64,000 nt of DNA from assembly GCA_965209045.1 (NCBI GenBank), contig CBDBPW010000003.1, positions 1,612,001 to 1,676,000 on the forward strand, given 5' to 3'. Positions within the stretch are counted from its first letter, which is position 1; each line of letters opens with the position of its first letter. Under the pieces are notes generated by a model, which ran no database searches, was not told where the DNA came from, and saw only the letters and a list, made by a program, of their open reading frames with translations. The DNA is from JAJEFO01 sp965209045. GTDB taxonomy: Bacteria > Pseudomonadota > Alphaproteobacteria > Rhodobacterales > Rhodobacteraceae. Positions 49,147 to 58,089 of the stretch are shown here, piece by piece. A program made the translations under genes and the position numbers.

Positions 49147-50265
49147 CTAGAGCCGGACGCGCGACAGGCGCGAGGTGTCGATCTCGATGCCAAGTCCCGG
49201 GTCCGATGGCACCTCAAGCCAGCCCTGCTCCGGTGTCAGGATGCCTGGATCGACCAGACAGGACGCCACATCACTTTCCTCGAACTGGAGTTCCAGCGTC
49301 AGGGCCGCCGGTGCGGCTGACATGAGATGAAGGCTCGCGACAGCCATGACAGGCCCCAGGTGGCTGTGCGGCGCAAGTTCGATGCCACGCGCGCCGGCCT
49401 GGATTGCGACTTCCATCGTGCCCGCCACGCCACAGAGTCGAATGTCCGGGTTCACGATGTCAAAGGCGCCCTCCTTGAGGAAAGGGGCAAAGGCCCGCGG
49501 ACCGTCAAGATACTCCCCTCCGGCCAACCGGATCTCGGAACGGTTCGCGGCCCGGCGAATTCGGCACAGATCCTCGATTGAAAGGAAGTCCTCATGTACT
49601 GGTCCTTCGATCCAAGCCGGACTCAGGTCGGCGAGTGCACGTACAAGTGCCAATGCACTCTCCCGCTCGAAACGCCAATGGCAATCCACCATCAAGTCGA
49701 CGTCCGGTCCGACTTCACTCCGGACCGCAGCAACGGCATCGACGCCGCCCTCGAAGGAAGCGGCCTGGCCTTCCGCCACCGGGCTCTTCACGCCATCAAA
49801 CGGCGCCACCTTCAGCGCAGAAAATCCCGACGAAGTCGCGCGCATCGCGCGCTTGGCCCAACCTTCGGGCGACCGGTCGGCGGTGCCGCGGTTGATGTTC
49901 GCGTAACATGGAACCCGTTCGTGAATCCGAGGGCCGAACATGCAGCCAAACGGAACACCTCGAAGGCGAGATTCCACGTCAAGGAGCGCCTGCTCCAGCG
50001 CGCTCATCGCGATCTGGAACGCAAGACCGTGCTTCCAGCCCGGCTGCCGCGCAAGGTAGTTCCGCCCTTCGTCGACCGTCATGCCTCGCAGTTCGTTCGA
50101 CAGGATCCGGAGCGCAACGACAACCTGGTCGTTGAGCCGGTTGAATGTCGCCTCTCCCCATCCTTCTGCATCCCGGGACGCGAGCAACCGCACGAAGAGA
50201 AACTCCGTCCGACCCGAAATTGGCTGACGGTAGACCTCTGCGTCATTGATGCGGCACGATTTCAT
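49147..50265 (-). CDS. Enolase-superfamily enzyme with galactonate-dehydratase-like active site
   Basis: A 372-residue mandelate-racemase-family protein. The usual Lys-x-Lys pair is reduced: Lys152 is kept but the catalytic-base position is Ala154 (LKVAPFDG). Instead, a histidine follows the first metal ligand (Asp194-x-His196 in MVDCHW), as in D-galactonate and D-mannonate dehydratases. Further ligands are Glu220 (WIEGPV) and Glu251 (GGEYLDG), and His300 lies in APHSHLG. So it should work by His-based acid/base chemistry on an aldonate. ATG at 50265 is preferred; 50298 is possible. It heads the sulfatase-tctAB operon. Confidence 0.86.
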   Translation of the reverse strand: MKSCRINDAEVYRQPISGRTEFLFVRLLASRDAEGWGEATFNRLNDQVVVALRILSNELRGMTVDEGRNYLARQPGWKHGLAFQIAMSALEQALLDVESRLRGVPFGCMFGPRIHERVPCYANINRGTADRSPEGWAKRAMRATSSGFSALKVAPFDGVKSPVAEGQAASFEGGVDAVAAVRSEVGPDVDLMVDCHWRFERESALALVRALADLSPAWIEGPVHEDFLSIEDLCRIRRAANRSEIRLAGGEYLDGPRAFAPFLKEGAFDIVNPDIRLCGVAGTMEVAIQAGARGIELAPHSHLGPVMAVASLHLMSAAPAALTLELQFEESDVASCLVDPGILTPEQGWLEVPSDPGLGIEIDTSRLSRVRL

Positions 50266-51374
50266 GTCCGCGGATGGTGTTCCCCATTGGCGATTCATGC
50301 AGTCACGCAATGCTCCCGGCGCTCAGCATGCACGCGGGCCCGCGGTCTTGCGGAACCGATCATGCAGGTGCCAGAGAAAGTCGGCGCTGCCCGGAACGCA
50401 ACCCAACGAAATCGCGTTCCGCCAGGCAAGCGCGACATCCGAGTTTCAGACATGCTCCGTGAGCTTCCTCTCGAGGCACGCCACCTCGGCGATGCAGGGG
50501 CGGTCAATGGCAAAGGCCCCGACCTCAATGGGCATGCGATCGCCGTTCGATTGTCCGGAAACCGTGCAATTGGCGTGCATGCCCGTCGTGACGCCTCTGT
50601 CCGCGTTCCCAGAAAGTGTCGGCTTGTCGAGACCGCCGCACGGGACCAACCGGCAGCTCGCATGCTGGCGCCTCCAGCCGGAACTCGCGTCATTGACATG
50701 TCTCGGAGCCCTCCAATCCGCTTCTTGCCTGCAAGACCGTGAATTCGACGTCCCTCGCTCGGGATTGAATGAACCGCATTGCCGCGCAGGAGACCAATGA
50801 CTTCACGTGAGGAGATTTATGCCGCTTTGGTCATACCTGCTTTCTCACATGCATGCCTCCTTTCCCCCCTAAGCGGCCAAGGCGCCTCGCCTGCCAGCAA
50901 CCGCGGGGACTGAACGGGCTCTTGGCAATCCCCGCCGGAAAGGGCGGTCGCGCATCCAGACTTGTGACCGGGCAGCCCATCGACATCCGAGAGATTCACG
51001 CCTTCCAGACCGGCGCATGCGGATGCGAGTTTCCGGCCGGCGGGGCTGCACCGCGTTCCCGCGGCGCCGGCAGCATGCGCACTGCAACGAAGACAGCGGC
51101 AGACTCGATTGCCCAAAGCGAAAGCGCGCACTCCCGGCGCCGCGGTCCTGCCGTGACCGGCGGACGGCAAGTGACGCCGTTCGACGACCGAACGACTCGT
51201 CGTCCTTCGAAACGCGGAGAACATGGCGCCGGAACCTTCGGCAAAATTGGCCATGCGCCTTCGCCTGGACGAATTGCGGCGCATGCGAGCCTTGGAACGA
51301 ACCGGCCTTGCGTCGAGGTCACTGCGCGGGGGACCGATCCAACCGTGCGAGCTGCGGGCACATCATGCGTTGCG
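50266..51374. other. About 1.1 kb without a recognisable gene
   Basis: Open frames exist on both strands but none shows a family motif. A 17-codon frame with a good GAGGAG site starts at ATG 50819, and an operator-like GGTCATACC lies inside it. The stretch may be a decayed gene plus the upstream control region of the operon that starts at 50265. Confidence 0.45.
50826..50839. promoter_or_regulatory. GntR-type operator-like site upstream of the sulfatase/Tct operon
   Basis: TTTGGTCATACCTG matches the reverse complement of the site at 27546-27559 at 11 of 14 positions, sharing GTCATACC. It is about 560 bases from the first gene, so its link to that operon is uncertain. Confidence 0.3.
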
Positions 51375-52310
51375 CTATTCGGGATCGAGCTCCGCAAGCG
51401 CCTTTTGAATCGCTACCAGCATAGCATCGCGTCTTCGCGACAGTTCGGTGACGGTGCGACCTTCATTGGCCGCCATGAGCCCCTCTTCCAGCAGCCTTGC
51501 GTTCGCCTTGTCCAGTTTCGGTGAACCCAGATCGTCCCACCACCCGTTGAAGGTGTCCGCGAAGTGATCGCAGAAGGCTGCCAGTCCGCCCTCTCCGGCG
51601 CCAAGGCCAAACAGGGTCGTCGGTCCCATGGTCGCCCATCTGAGCCCTGGGCCGGACGCGATCGCCTTGTCCACGTCGCCCACGCTTGCGACACCGCTCT
51701 CGACAAGATGGATTGCCTCGCGCCAGATGGCGGCCTGCAGCCGATTGGCGACATGGCCCGGAACCTCCTTCTGCACGCGAATCGTGGTCTTGCCCATGTC
51801 GGCATAGAACGCCTCGGCTGATTCAAGGACACCGGGCTGCGTTTCGTCGTTTGCCATCAGCTCGACAAGCGGAATGAGGTGAGGCGGGTTGAAGGGATGG
51901 CCCAGAATGAAGCGGCCAGGCGAGCGCCATCCCTTCTGCATCTGGCCGAGGGTCAGTCCTGAGGCCGAGCTTGCGACGATCGCCCGGGGCGACAGGCGTG
52001 GTTCGATCCGCGCAAAAGTGTCATGCTTGATTGCGATCCGCTCGGGAACGCTCTCCTGAACGAAGTCGGCCCCTTCGACCGCAGCCTCAGGCGATGCGTG
52101 AAACGTGATCCGATCTGGATCGCCCCGTTCCGTCAGCCCCATTTCGGTCATTGCAGGCCAGGCCTTCCGCACATGATCCCGAACCGCTGCCTCGGTTCCC
52201 ACAGCCGGATCGCAGACCGCCACCGACCGGCCGGAAGCAAGAAAGAGGGCCGCCCAGCTCGCGCCGATGAGGCCTGCGCCAATGACGCTTGTTCGCGCAA
52301 TGTCCGACAT
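51375..52310 (-). CDS. 3-hydroxyacyl-CoA-dehydrogenase-family enzyme, carnitine 3-dehydrogenase-like
   Basis: A 311-residue NAD-dependent dehydrogenase. The Rossmann motif is VIGAGLIGASWAALFLASG, the catalytic histidine lies in LGHPFNPPHLIPLVEL, and the C-terminal domain (PGHVANRLQAAIWREAIHLVESG) is that of L-carnitine dehydrogenases and lambda-crystallin/L-gulonate dehydrogenases. With a CntA-like oxygenase and a betaine-type transporter nearby, oxidation of carnitine to 3-dehydrocarnitine is the preferred guess. L-gulonate is the alternative. It overlaps the upstream SDR gene by one base. Confidence 0.85.
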   Translation of the reverse strand: MSDIARTSVIGAGLIGASWAALFLASGRSVAVCDPAVGTEAAVRDHVRKAWPAMTEMGLTERGDPDRITFHASPEAAVEGADFVQESVPERIAIKHDTFARIEPRLSPRAIVASSASGLTLGQMQKGWRSPGRFILGHPFNPPHLIPLVELMANDETQPGVLESAEAFYADMGKTTIRVQKEVPGHVANRLQAAIWREAIHLVESGVASVGDVDKAIASGPGLRWATMGPTTLFGLGAGEGGLAAFCDHFADTFNGWWDDLGSPKLDKANARLLEEGLMAANEGRTVTELSRRRDAMLVAIQKALAELDPE

Positions 52311-53050
52311 CAGAAGATTCCCGGGTTTATCGGCGACGCGGCGGTCATTCCGCCATCAACCGTGAAGAGCTGGCCGGTCGCGAAGCCGGCTTCGTCCGAC
52401 GCAAGCCAGACGGCGATCGCCGCGACGTCCTCGGGACGCCCGAAACGCCGCGTCGCGTGACGCAGAATCGCGTCCCGCCGGGCAGCTTCGGGGACCGATG
52501 CAAGTCCGAATCCGGCCTCGAGCATTCCGGTTTCGATCCACCCAGGGCAAATGGCGTTGCAACGCACACTCGGCCCGTGATCCACGGCAATCGAACGGGT
52601 GAGACCATGCACGAACGCCTTGGACGCGTTGTAGAGCGCCATGCCCGGGTCGGCAGTCCGACCTGAGACCGAGCCGATGTTGATGATCGATCCGCCTGAC
52701 CGCATTCGGGGAAGGACCGCGCGGCAGGCGTTGAACACGCCTCTGCAGTTGACGCCGACGACCAGGTCCCAATCAGCATCCGTGCTGTCCGTCACGGTTC
52801 GCTCGACCTGAACGCCTGCGTTGTTGACAAGGATGTCCGCCGGGCCTGCCGCCACGGCCAGGCGCTCCATGTCCTCGGCCTTGGAAACGTCCGCCGTCAT
52901 CCATGCGCAATCCGAGGGCAGGTCACCGGGCGCGGGGCTTCGCCCGCAGGTCAGCACGCTTGCCCCTTCCTCCAGGAACGCCTCGACGATCCCGCGTCCG
53001 ATGCCCCGGCTGCCTCCCGTCACGATGGCCCTCTTGTCCTTCAGTCGCAT
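52310..53050 (-). CDS. SDR-family oxidoreductase
   Basis: A 246-residue classical SDR: cofactor motif TGGSRGIGRG (11-20), NNAG at 77-80, catalytic Ser127, Tyr140 and Lys144. ATG at 53050 fits the family start. It is translationally coupled to the dehydrogenase gene downstream (one-base overlap). Substrate unknown. Confidence 0.9.
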   Translation of the reverse strand: MRLKDKRAIVTGGSRGIGRGIVEAFLEEGASVLTCGRSPAPGDLPSDCAWMTADVSKAEDMERLAVAAGPADILVNNAGVQVERTVTDSTDADWDLVVGVNCRGVFNACRAVLPRMRSGGSIINIGSVSGRTADPGMALYNASKAFVHGLTRSIAVDHGPSVRCNAICPGWIETGMLEAGFGLASVPEAARRDAILRHATRRFGRPEDVAAIAVWLASDEAGFATGQLFTVDGGMTAASPINPGIF

Positions 53051-53731
53051 CAGCGCCCCCACGGCAAGCTTCTGTCCTGTGTCTCGGCACCACCGCGGAT
53101 TCCCGGTACGAACTGCATGAAGAGGGGAGGCGTCTTCCGGCCCCCGTCAACGAAATGGCCGAACTTGAAGAAATGACCAGGAAGTTCGCACTCAAGCCCG
53201 AAAACCATGCCGGGTCCTGCCGTCTCGGCGCTGCCTGGCACCGCCGCGCCGTGCCTTTGGATTGTCGCAGTTCGCGGTCTGCGGCCCGTCGGGACCCTGA
53301 TGACACGCCGGATTCGCCGAAGTGTTTCAGGCCGGGGACCCGGCTCTCCGGCAGTCCGGTCGCTTAGGCACGGGCGGATGGCCGGCAAGCGTCCTGTCGT
53401 GAAGAGTGCGCCGATGCCGCCGGTCGGCGCGCAGGCCTTCATGACTGCCTCACGATCAAGAAACGGACGCGACATTTCACGGGCAAGGACCAAAGACATG
53501 CCATTCTTCATGCCTTGTCTCGATGATTCGGGCATGCACTTCGCGACGCGCGGAAAAGACGAAATCCAGATCGGATCATCACGTTGGATGACGTTTGCGA
53601 GTTCGGCTTCGCGCCATGCACGTCTCACTGCAACGTGGGCCGTCTTCGGGCGGCGGGCGCGGAAATTGCGCTCGTTGCGGAATGAGGCAGGTGACATCGG
53701 CATGCGTCCCGTTGCGTCCTTTCAGAGGTCA
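53051..53731. other. 681-base stretch with a dispersed repeat and a doubtful open frame
   Basis: A 217-codon open frame (53703 to 53050, minus) ends in TGATG overlapping the SDR start, as coupled genes do. It runs through the repeat and shows no family motif; the last 50 codons (VFGLECELPGHFFKFGHFVDG) look more protein-like than the rest. It may be a remnant gene. Confidence 0.35.
53442..53677 (-). repeat. Dispersed repeat, copy B (inverted relative to 16498-16723)
   Basis: Its reverse complement aligns with copy A over about 230 bases, sharing ATGCCCGAATCATCGA and CTTGATCGTGAGG. Similarity ends sharply near GAGGCAGTCA. Confidence 0.75.
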
Positions 53732-54526
53732 TCAAGGATTCATCTGCTGGACCTGAGCAGTCAGTCCACCATCGAGAATCCACAGCTGCCCGCTTGCATA
53801 GCGCGCCTCGTCAGACGCCAGCCAATTGACGAGATTCGCGATGTCCTCCGGCGTGCCATAGGTCCTCATGGGATGCACGTCGCATACCGCCTTCTGCAGC
53901 TGCCTGACAGTCCTTCCACCACCGCCTGACCCTTCGCCTCCGAAAAAACTCTGCAGCATGGGGGTGTCAACATAGCCCGGGCAAACCGCATTGACTCGGA
54001 TGCCTTCCGGGCCATGGTCGCAGGCCATGGCCCGGGTCAGCGCATGAACCGCACCCTTTGTGGCACAATATGCCGCCAGGCCCGGATCGGCGATGAACCC
54101 GTCGTACGAGCCGAAATTGACGATGCTGGCACTGGCGCCCCGCTCCGCACCCGAGCGAAGCAGTGGCAAGGCGTGCTTGGAGGCCAGGAACGTGCCTGTG
54201 ACATTGACCGCGAAGGAACGGTTCCATTCTTCCAGCGTTGTCTCCTCGATGGTCTTTTCGATCTCGATCCCCGCGGCGTTGACGAGAATGTCGAGCCGGC
54301 CTGCCTCGTTACGCACACGATTCATCGCGGCGATGCATTCGTCTTCGTCCGTGACGTCGAGACGAACGAATCGGCTTCCGTCATCATCGTGCCGTTCGAG
54401 CGAACCGCCCGCGCTCAGGTCAGCCGAATAGACGGTCGCACCCTCGTTCAGGAAGCGTGCGACGATTGCGCGCCCTATGCCGCCCCGGCCACCCGTGACG
54501 AACGAGATCCTTCCTTCAAGCTTCAT
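53732..54526 (-). CDS. SDR-family oxidoreductase
   Basis: A 264-residue SDR: TGGRGGIGRA (11-20), the NAAG form of the NNAG motif (83-86), catalytic Ser140, Tyr153 and Lys157. A glycine-rich insertion (FFGGEGSGGGGRT) near residue 205 is unusual and probably a flexible substrate lid. It lies downstream of the CntA-like gene on the same strand, with a 247-base gap that holds no recognisable gene. Confidence 0.9.
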   Translation of the reverse strand: MKLEGRISFVTGGRGGIGRAIVARFLNEGATVYSADLSAGGSLERHDDDGSRFVRLDVTDEDECIAAMNRVRNEAGRLDILVNAAGIEIEKTIEETTLEEWNRSFAVNVTGTFLASKHALPLLRSGAERGASASIVNFGSYDGFIADPGLAAYCATKGAVHALTRAMACDHGPEGIRVNAVCPGYVDTPMLQSFFGGEGSGGGGRTVRQLQKAVCDVHPMRTYGTPEDIANLVNWLASDEARYASGQLWILDGGLTAQVQQMNP

Positions 54527-54773
54527 GTCCCTTCCTTAAGGCCCAAATTCCGCAAGTCCGCGATTGCGGCCTTCCAGGTTGCGTGACGTTCGTTGCGCAG
54601 CACAATGGGTTTCCCTCCCGTTTCGAACCGGAAGCACGGAGCGAGCGGCGCTCCCGACGCCTGCGCGCGGCGGGGACGCCGATGCGACTTTCGCGGACGG
54701 CATGGCGGGCGCTCGCGTCTCGCGACGTCCGGCACCGATCGTGCGGCCGCAATAGCGGCGACGCCAGGCTGCG

Positions 54774-55913
54774 TCACCGAACTGCCCGGGCATAGGCGTC
54801 CAGAACGAGGCCGTGAAAGTGGTGAACGGCGTGCTCGGACTTTCCCGAGCCCGTCGGATTGCTTACGATCCGCCCTTGGGCAAAGGCAGGCGTCTCCATG
54901 CCCTTCTGCACGCTTTCGACGATGTCAATGTCCTCACGCTGAAGCACCTCGTCCAGGTAGCGTATGGCGTCCTTCTCCATTTCATCCGGTTCGGACGTCT
55001 CAAGAAAGAAGTCGTAGGTTTCCAGGGTTCGGTCTGCGCCGGCGGGAATTATGTTCAGCACGATCATCGACGACCGGCCCGGATAGCGCATGAGGCAGGT
55101 CGTGGGCCAGAGCCACCAGACCGCATGGGTTCGTACCGTCGCATTCGAGACGTCGTATGCGGTGTTGGCGCCCTTCCCCGCCTCTGCCATGTGGCTCGAA
55201 TAGATGCCGTGGGTCGTCACCTCGTAGGTGTCCATGTCCACCAGGTTGCAGAAATCCTTGTGGGCGACCGGGCAATGATAGCATTCCAGGAAATTGTCGA
55301 CGACGTTCTTCCAGTTCGACTTGATGTCATAGTACAGGCGGTACCCGAACGTGAGTTCTTCAATGTCTGGCGCCCAGTGGCGGATTTCGGTCTCCAGGCC
55401 ATCTGACGCCCGGGACAGGGGCTCCGCGTCCGGATCCAGGTTCAGGAAGACGAATCCCGCGAACTCGGTCACCTGCACCTCGTCGAGGCAGATCGAATTC
55501 ACGTCGAAGTCGGACAGGTTCTCGGTTTCGGGCGCACGGGCCAGTCGACCGTCCAACCGATATACCCAGGCATGGTAGGGACACATGATCCGCGATGCCG
55601 TCCCTTCTCCGCTGAGAAGATGGTGCGCGCGATGCTTGCAGACATTGTAGAAGGCGCGAAGGACGCCCTCGCGATCACGCACGATGGCAATCGGCCTTCC
55701 GGCGACTTCGGTCGCAAGGTAGGAGCCGGGCTCGCACAGCTTCTCGACATGGCACACCCATTGCCAGCTGCGCGCAATGATCGCGGACCTATCCACCTCG
55801 TACCAGGCCGGGTCCGTGTAGGCGTCCGCCTTCAGCGACAAAGAGCGGCTCGCGTCAGGCGAATACCCCGCGCCAATCGTCGCGAATTGCTCTGTGCTTG
55901 GCAGTTCGGTCAT
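54774..55913 (-). CDS. Rieske oxygenase alpha subunit, carnitine-monooxygenase (CntA)-like
   Basis: A 379-residue Rieske non-haem iron oxygenase. The [2Fe-2S] ligands are Cys92-x-His94 and Cys111-x2-His114. The mononuclear iron site is Asn207-x2-Glu210-x2-His213-x4-His218 (DNFLECYHCPVAH). A glutamate where most Rieske enzymes have a bridging aspartate is a known trait of CntA/YeaW, which cleaves L-carnitine to trimethylamine and malic semialdehyde. Related quaternary-amine demethylases are the alternative. The reductase partner (CntB) is not in the window. The flanking AraC regulator and betaine transporter support a quaternary-ammonium substrate. Confidence 0.88.
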   Translation of the reverse strand: MTELPSTEQFATIGAGYSPDASRSLSLKADAYTDPAWYEVDRSAIIARSWQWVCHVEKLCEPGSYLATEVAGRPIAIVRDREGVLRAFYNVCKHRAHHLLSGEGTASRIMCPYHAWVYRLDGRLARAPETENLSDFDVNSICLDEVQVTEFAGFVFLNLDPDAEPLSRASDGLETEIRHWAPDIEELTFGYRLYYDIKSNWKNVVDNFLECYHCPVAHKDFCNLVDMDTYEVTTHGIYSSHMAEAGKGANTAYDVSNATVRTHAVWWLWPTTCLMRYPGRSSMIVLNIIPAGADRTLETYDFFLETSEPDEMEKDAIRYLDEVLQREDIDIVESVQKGMETPAFAQGRIVSNPTGSGKSEHAVHHFHGLVLDAYARAVR

Positions 55914-55996
55914 CGAGCGTTCCCTCGCATCAAGCTGGCCTGATGCGATCTTGCAGACGAATCGCCGTCTGGCAATGCACCATGTCGGCCATCAAT

Positions 55997-57034
55997 TTAA
56001 CCTGACTGGCCATGAGGCACCCGGTGCATCGGCCACGAGCGAAACTCGAAAGGGACCCGGCCTTCCACACGGTCGGCCCGAGGAGAAATGCCGAAGCGCG
56101 TCTTGTAGGCCCTGCTGAAATGGACCTGGCTCGAAAAGCCGGATGCGAGCGCGACCTGCGACAGAGGCATTTCCGTCTGTGTCACGAGACCACGTGCACG
56201 ATCCAGTCGAATGTCGCGGTAATAGGCCGAGGGCGGCGTCTTCACGTACCGCCGGAACAACCGGTCAAGCTGTCGGTGGGAGACCTTCGCCTGGCGACAG
56301 ACTTCGGAGATCCTGAGCGGCTCTTCAAGGTTCTTTTCCATCAGGTCAATGGCGCGAAACAGCTTCTCGGGAATGCGGCGACCAAACGGTTCAGAGGATT
56401 CGGCGACCTGCCGTGTCCCGGCCGGCCGCACGCCCTGCACGAACAGGTACTTGGCGGCCGCATTTGCGAGACCTTCGTCCCGCAACTCTCTCAACAGGAG
56501 CAGCGCGCATTCGGTTGCCGCCATGCCGCCAGAACAGGTGATCCGGCACTGGTCGAAGACATGGAGGTCATCGCAGACCTCGATGTCGGGGAATCTCTCT
56601 ACGAGCGCGCCGAGATGTTCGTAGTGGGCAGTTGCCCGGCGCCCATCGAGCAGCCCGGCTTCGGCCAGGATGAAGGCGCCGGTGTCCAGGGCGCCGACGC
56701 TGCTCCCGGAGCGTTCAAAGCGCCACAGGTTCGCATGCAGCGCGGCGCTGGAAAAGGACTCCGGCGTCCAGCTGGTGGAGAGCATCACCAGATCGGGGGC
56801 CGTGCCCCGAACCTCGGAAAGCGCGCCTGTCTCGATCTTCACGCCATTGCTTGCCAGGCAGGGACCTCCCCCTTCCGAAACGACCGACCAGCGGAAAAAA
56901 GACTTGCCTTCGATATAGTTTGCTGCGCGAAATGGATCCAGGAACGACATCGTGGCCGCAATGTTGAAGTGCGGCGTGACCACGATCAGAATGTGGAAGT
57001 CGTCAATCTTCTCGAGGGGCATCTGACCAGTCAT
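55997..57034 (-). CDS. GlxA/CdhR-type AraC-family regulator
   Basis: About 345 residues. The N-terminal DJ-1/PfpI-like domain (FHILIVVTPHFNIAATMSFL, then LSTSWTPESF and LDTGAFILAEAGLLDG) is followed by an AraC helix-turn-helix domain (ISEVCRQAKVSHRQLDRLFR, LSQVALASGFSSQVHFSRAY). This architecture is that of GbdR and CdhR, the activators of glycine-betaine and carnitine catabolism in Pseudomonas. ATG at 57034 is chosen; 57022 is possible. It lies between the CntA-like gene and the divergent ABC transporter, well placed to control both. Confidence 0.9.
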   Translation of the reverse strand: MTGQMPLEKIDDFHILIVVTPHFNIAATMSFLDPFRAANYIEGKSFFRWSVVSEGGGPCLASNGVKIETGALSEVRGTAPDLVMLSTSWTPESFSSAALHANLWRFERSGSSVGALDTGAFILAEAGLLDGRRATAHYEHLGALVERFPDIEVCDDLHVFDQCRITCSGGMAATECALLLLRELRDEGLANAAAKYLFVQGVRPAGTRQVAESSEPFGRRIPEKLFRAIDLMEKNLEEPLRISEVCRQAKVSHRQLDRLFRRYVKTPPSAYYRDIRLDRARGLVTQTEMPLSQVALASGFSSQVHFSRAYKTRFGISPRADRVEGRVPFEFRSWPMHRVPHGQSG

Positions 57035-57039
57035 GTGAA

Positions 57040-57052
57040 ATTGGCGGCCAAT
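57040..57052. promoter_or_regulatory. Palindrome in the regulator/ABC divergent region
   Basis: ATTGGC, one base, GCCAAT: a perfect 6-1-6 inverted repeat just upstream of the AraC-type gene and about 80 bases before the binding-protein gene. It could be a regulator site; no direct link is shown. Confidence 0.3.
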
Positions 57053-57133
57053 CCGGTTAAACCACGAATCCCGTGGCCGGGACAATCGCCACACTGACGA
57101 GAGCGAAGCGTATTGAAGCTAGGGAGACGCAAA

Positions 57134-58084
57134 ATGATCAAGACAGTCACAACTGTTGCAGCCGTGCTTGCCGCCACGGGCGTTCAGGCGGCCGAACTGG
57201 GCGCGGCGGACGAGACGATCAAGCTTGCCATCAACGAATGGACGGGCCAGCACATCTCGACCCACGTGGCGGGCGAGATGCTCAAGGCGGCCGGATACCA
57301 GGTCGAATACGTCACCGCAGGCTACATGAACATGTACCAGGCGATGTCGGACGGAGAATTGCACGCAGCCGTGGAGATCTGGTCATCGAACGTCTCCGGC
57401 GATTACGCCAAGAAGGTCGAGGGCGGAGGAGTTGTCGAACTTGGCGATCTGGGCCTCGATGCCAAGGAGGGGATTGCCTATCCCGCCCACGTGGCAGACT
57501 TGTGCGCGGGCCTGCCTGCCTGGGAGGCGCTGAAGGAATGCGCCGGGACCTTCGCCACGGCCGAGACGCTGCCCGCCGGTCGCCTGGTGGACTATCCGGC
57601 CGACTGGGGGACGCCCGGGGCGGACCGCATGATCGGCCTTGACCTGCCCTTCAAGGCGGTGCCGGCAGGCTCCGAGGGCGCCCTCATTGCTGAGCTTCGC
57701 GCCTCGACCGAGCGGGAATCGCCGCTGCTGATCACCTTCTGGCAGCCGCACTGGGCAATGTCCGCCTATGACGTGCAGTTCGTGGACCTCCCGGTCGGGA
57801 ACGAGGAGTGCTTCAACGATCCGGCGTGGGGTCCGAACCCGAACGCCGTCAATGACTGTGATTTTGCGCCAAGCCGCATCTTCAAGGCAGGCTGGGTCGG
57901 GATCCAGGAAAAGTGGCCGGCCGCCTTCGAGATTCTCTCCAACTACACGCTGTCGGTCGAGGACCAGCAGCCCATGATGGGAGCCGTCGACGTGGATGGC
58001 GGCAGCGTCGAAGAGGTGGTCGCGAACTGGATGGCGGGCAACGAGGCGAAGTGGAAACCTGTCGTGGACGCGGCGACGAACTGA
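57134..58084 (+). CDS. Glycine betaine/carnitine-type ABC transporter substrate-binding protein
   Basis: A 316-residue OpuAC/ProX-family protein. The signal peptide ends near VQAAELG, and AGREG-like AGGGAGA lies before the ATG at 57134. IKLAINEWTGQHISTHVAGEML, AAVEIWSS, LITFWQPHWAMSAYD and the tryptophans expected to cage a trimethylammonium group are visible. First gene of a three-gene transporter operon. Confidence 0.9.
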   Translation: MIKTVTTVAAVLAATGVQAAELGAADETIKLAINEWTGQHISTHVAGEMLKAAGYQVEYVTAGYMNMYQAMSDGELHAAVEIWSSNVSGDYAKKVEGGGVVELGDLGLDAKEGIAYPAHVADLCAGLPAWEALKECAGTFATAETLPAGRLVDYPADWGTPGADRMIGLDLPFKAVPAGSEGALIAELRASTERESPLLITFWQPHWAMSAYDVQFVDLPVGNEECFNDPAWGPNPNAVNDCDFAPSRIFKAGWVGIQEKWPAAFEILSNYTLSVEDQQPMMGAVDVDGGSVEEVVANWMAGNEAKWKPVVDAATN

Positions 58085-58089
58085 TTCCG

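Noticed and set aside
53050..53703. 217-codon frame ending in TGATG at the SDR start
   Set aside because: Stop/start overlap is suggestive, but it runs through a repeat whose substitutions ignore codon position, and no domain is visible. Kept only as a note in the intergenic entry.
54580..54770. tRNA-like T-arm near 54620 on the minus strand
   Set aside because: One stem mismatch, no acceptor pairing and no anticodon arm at the right distance.
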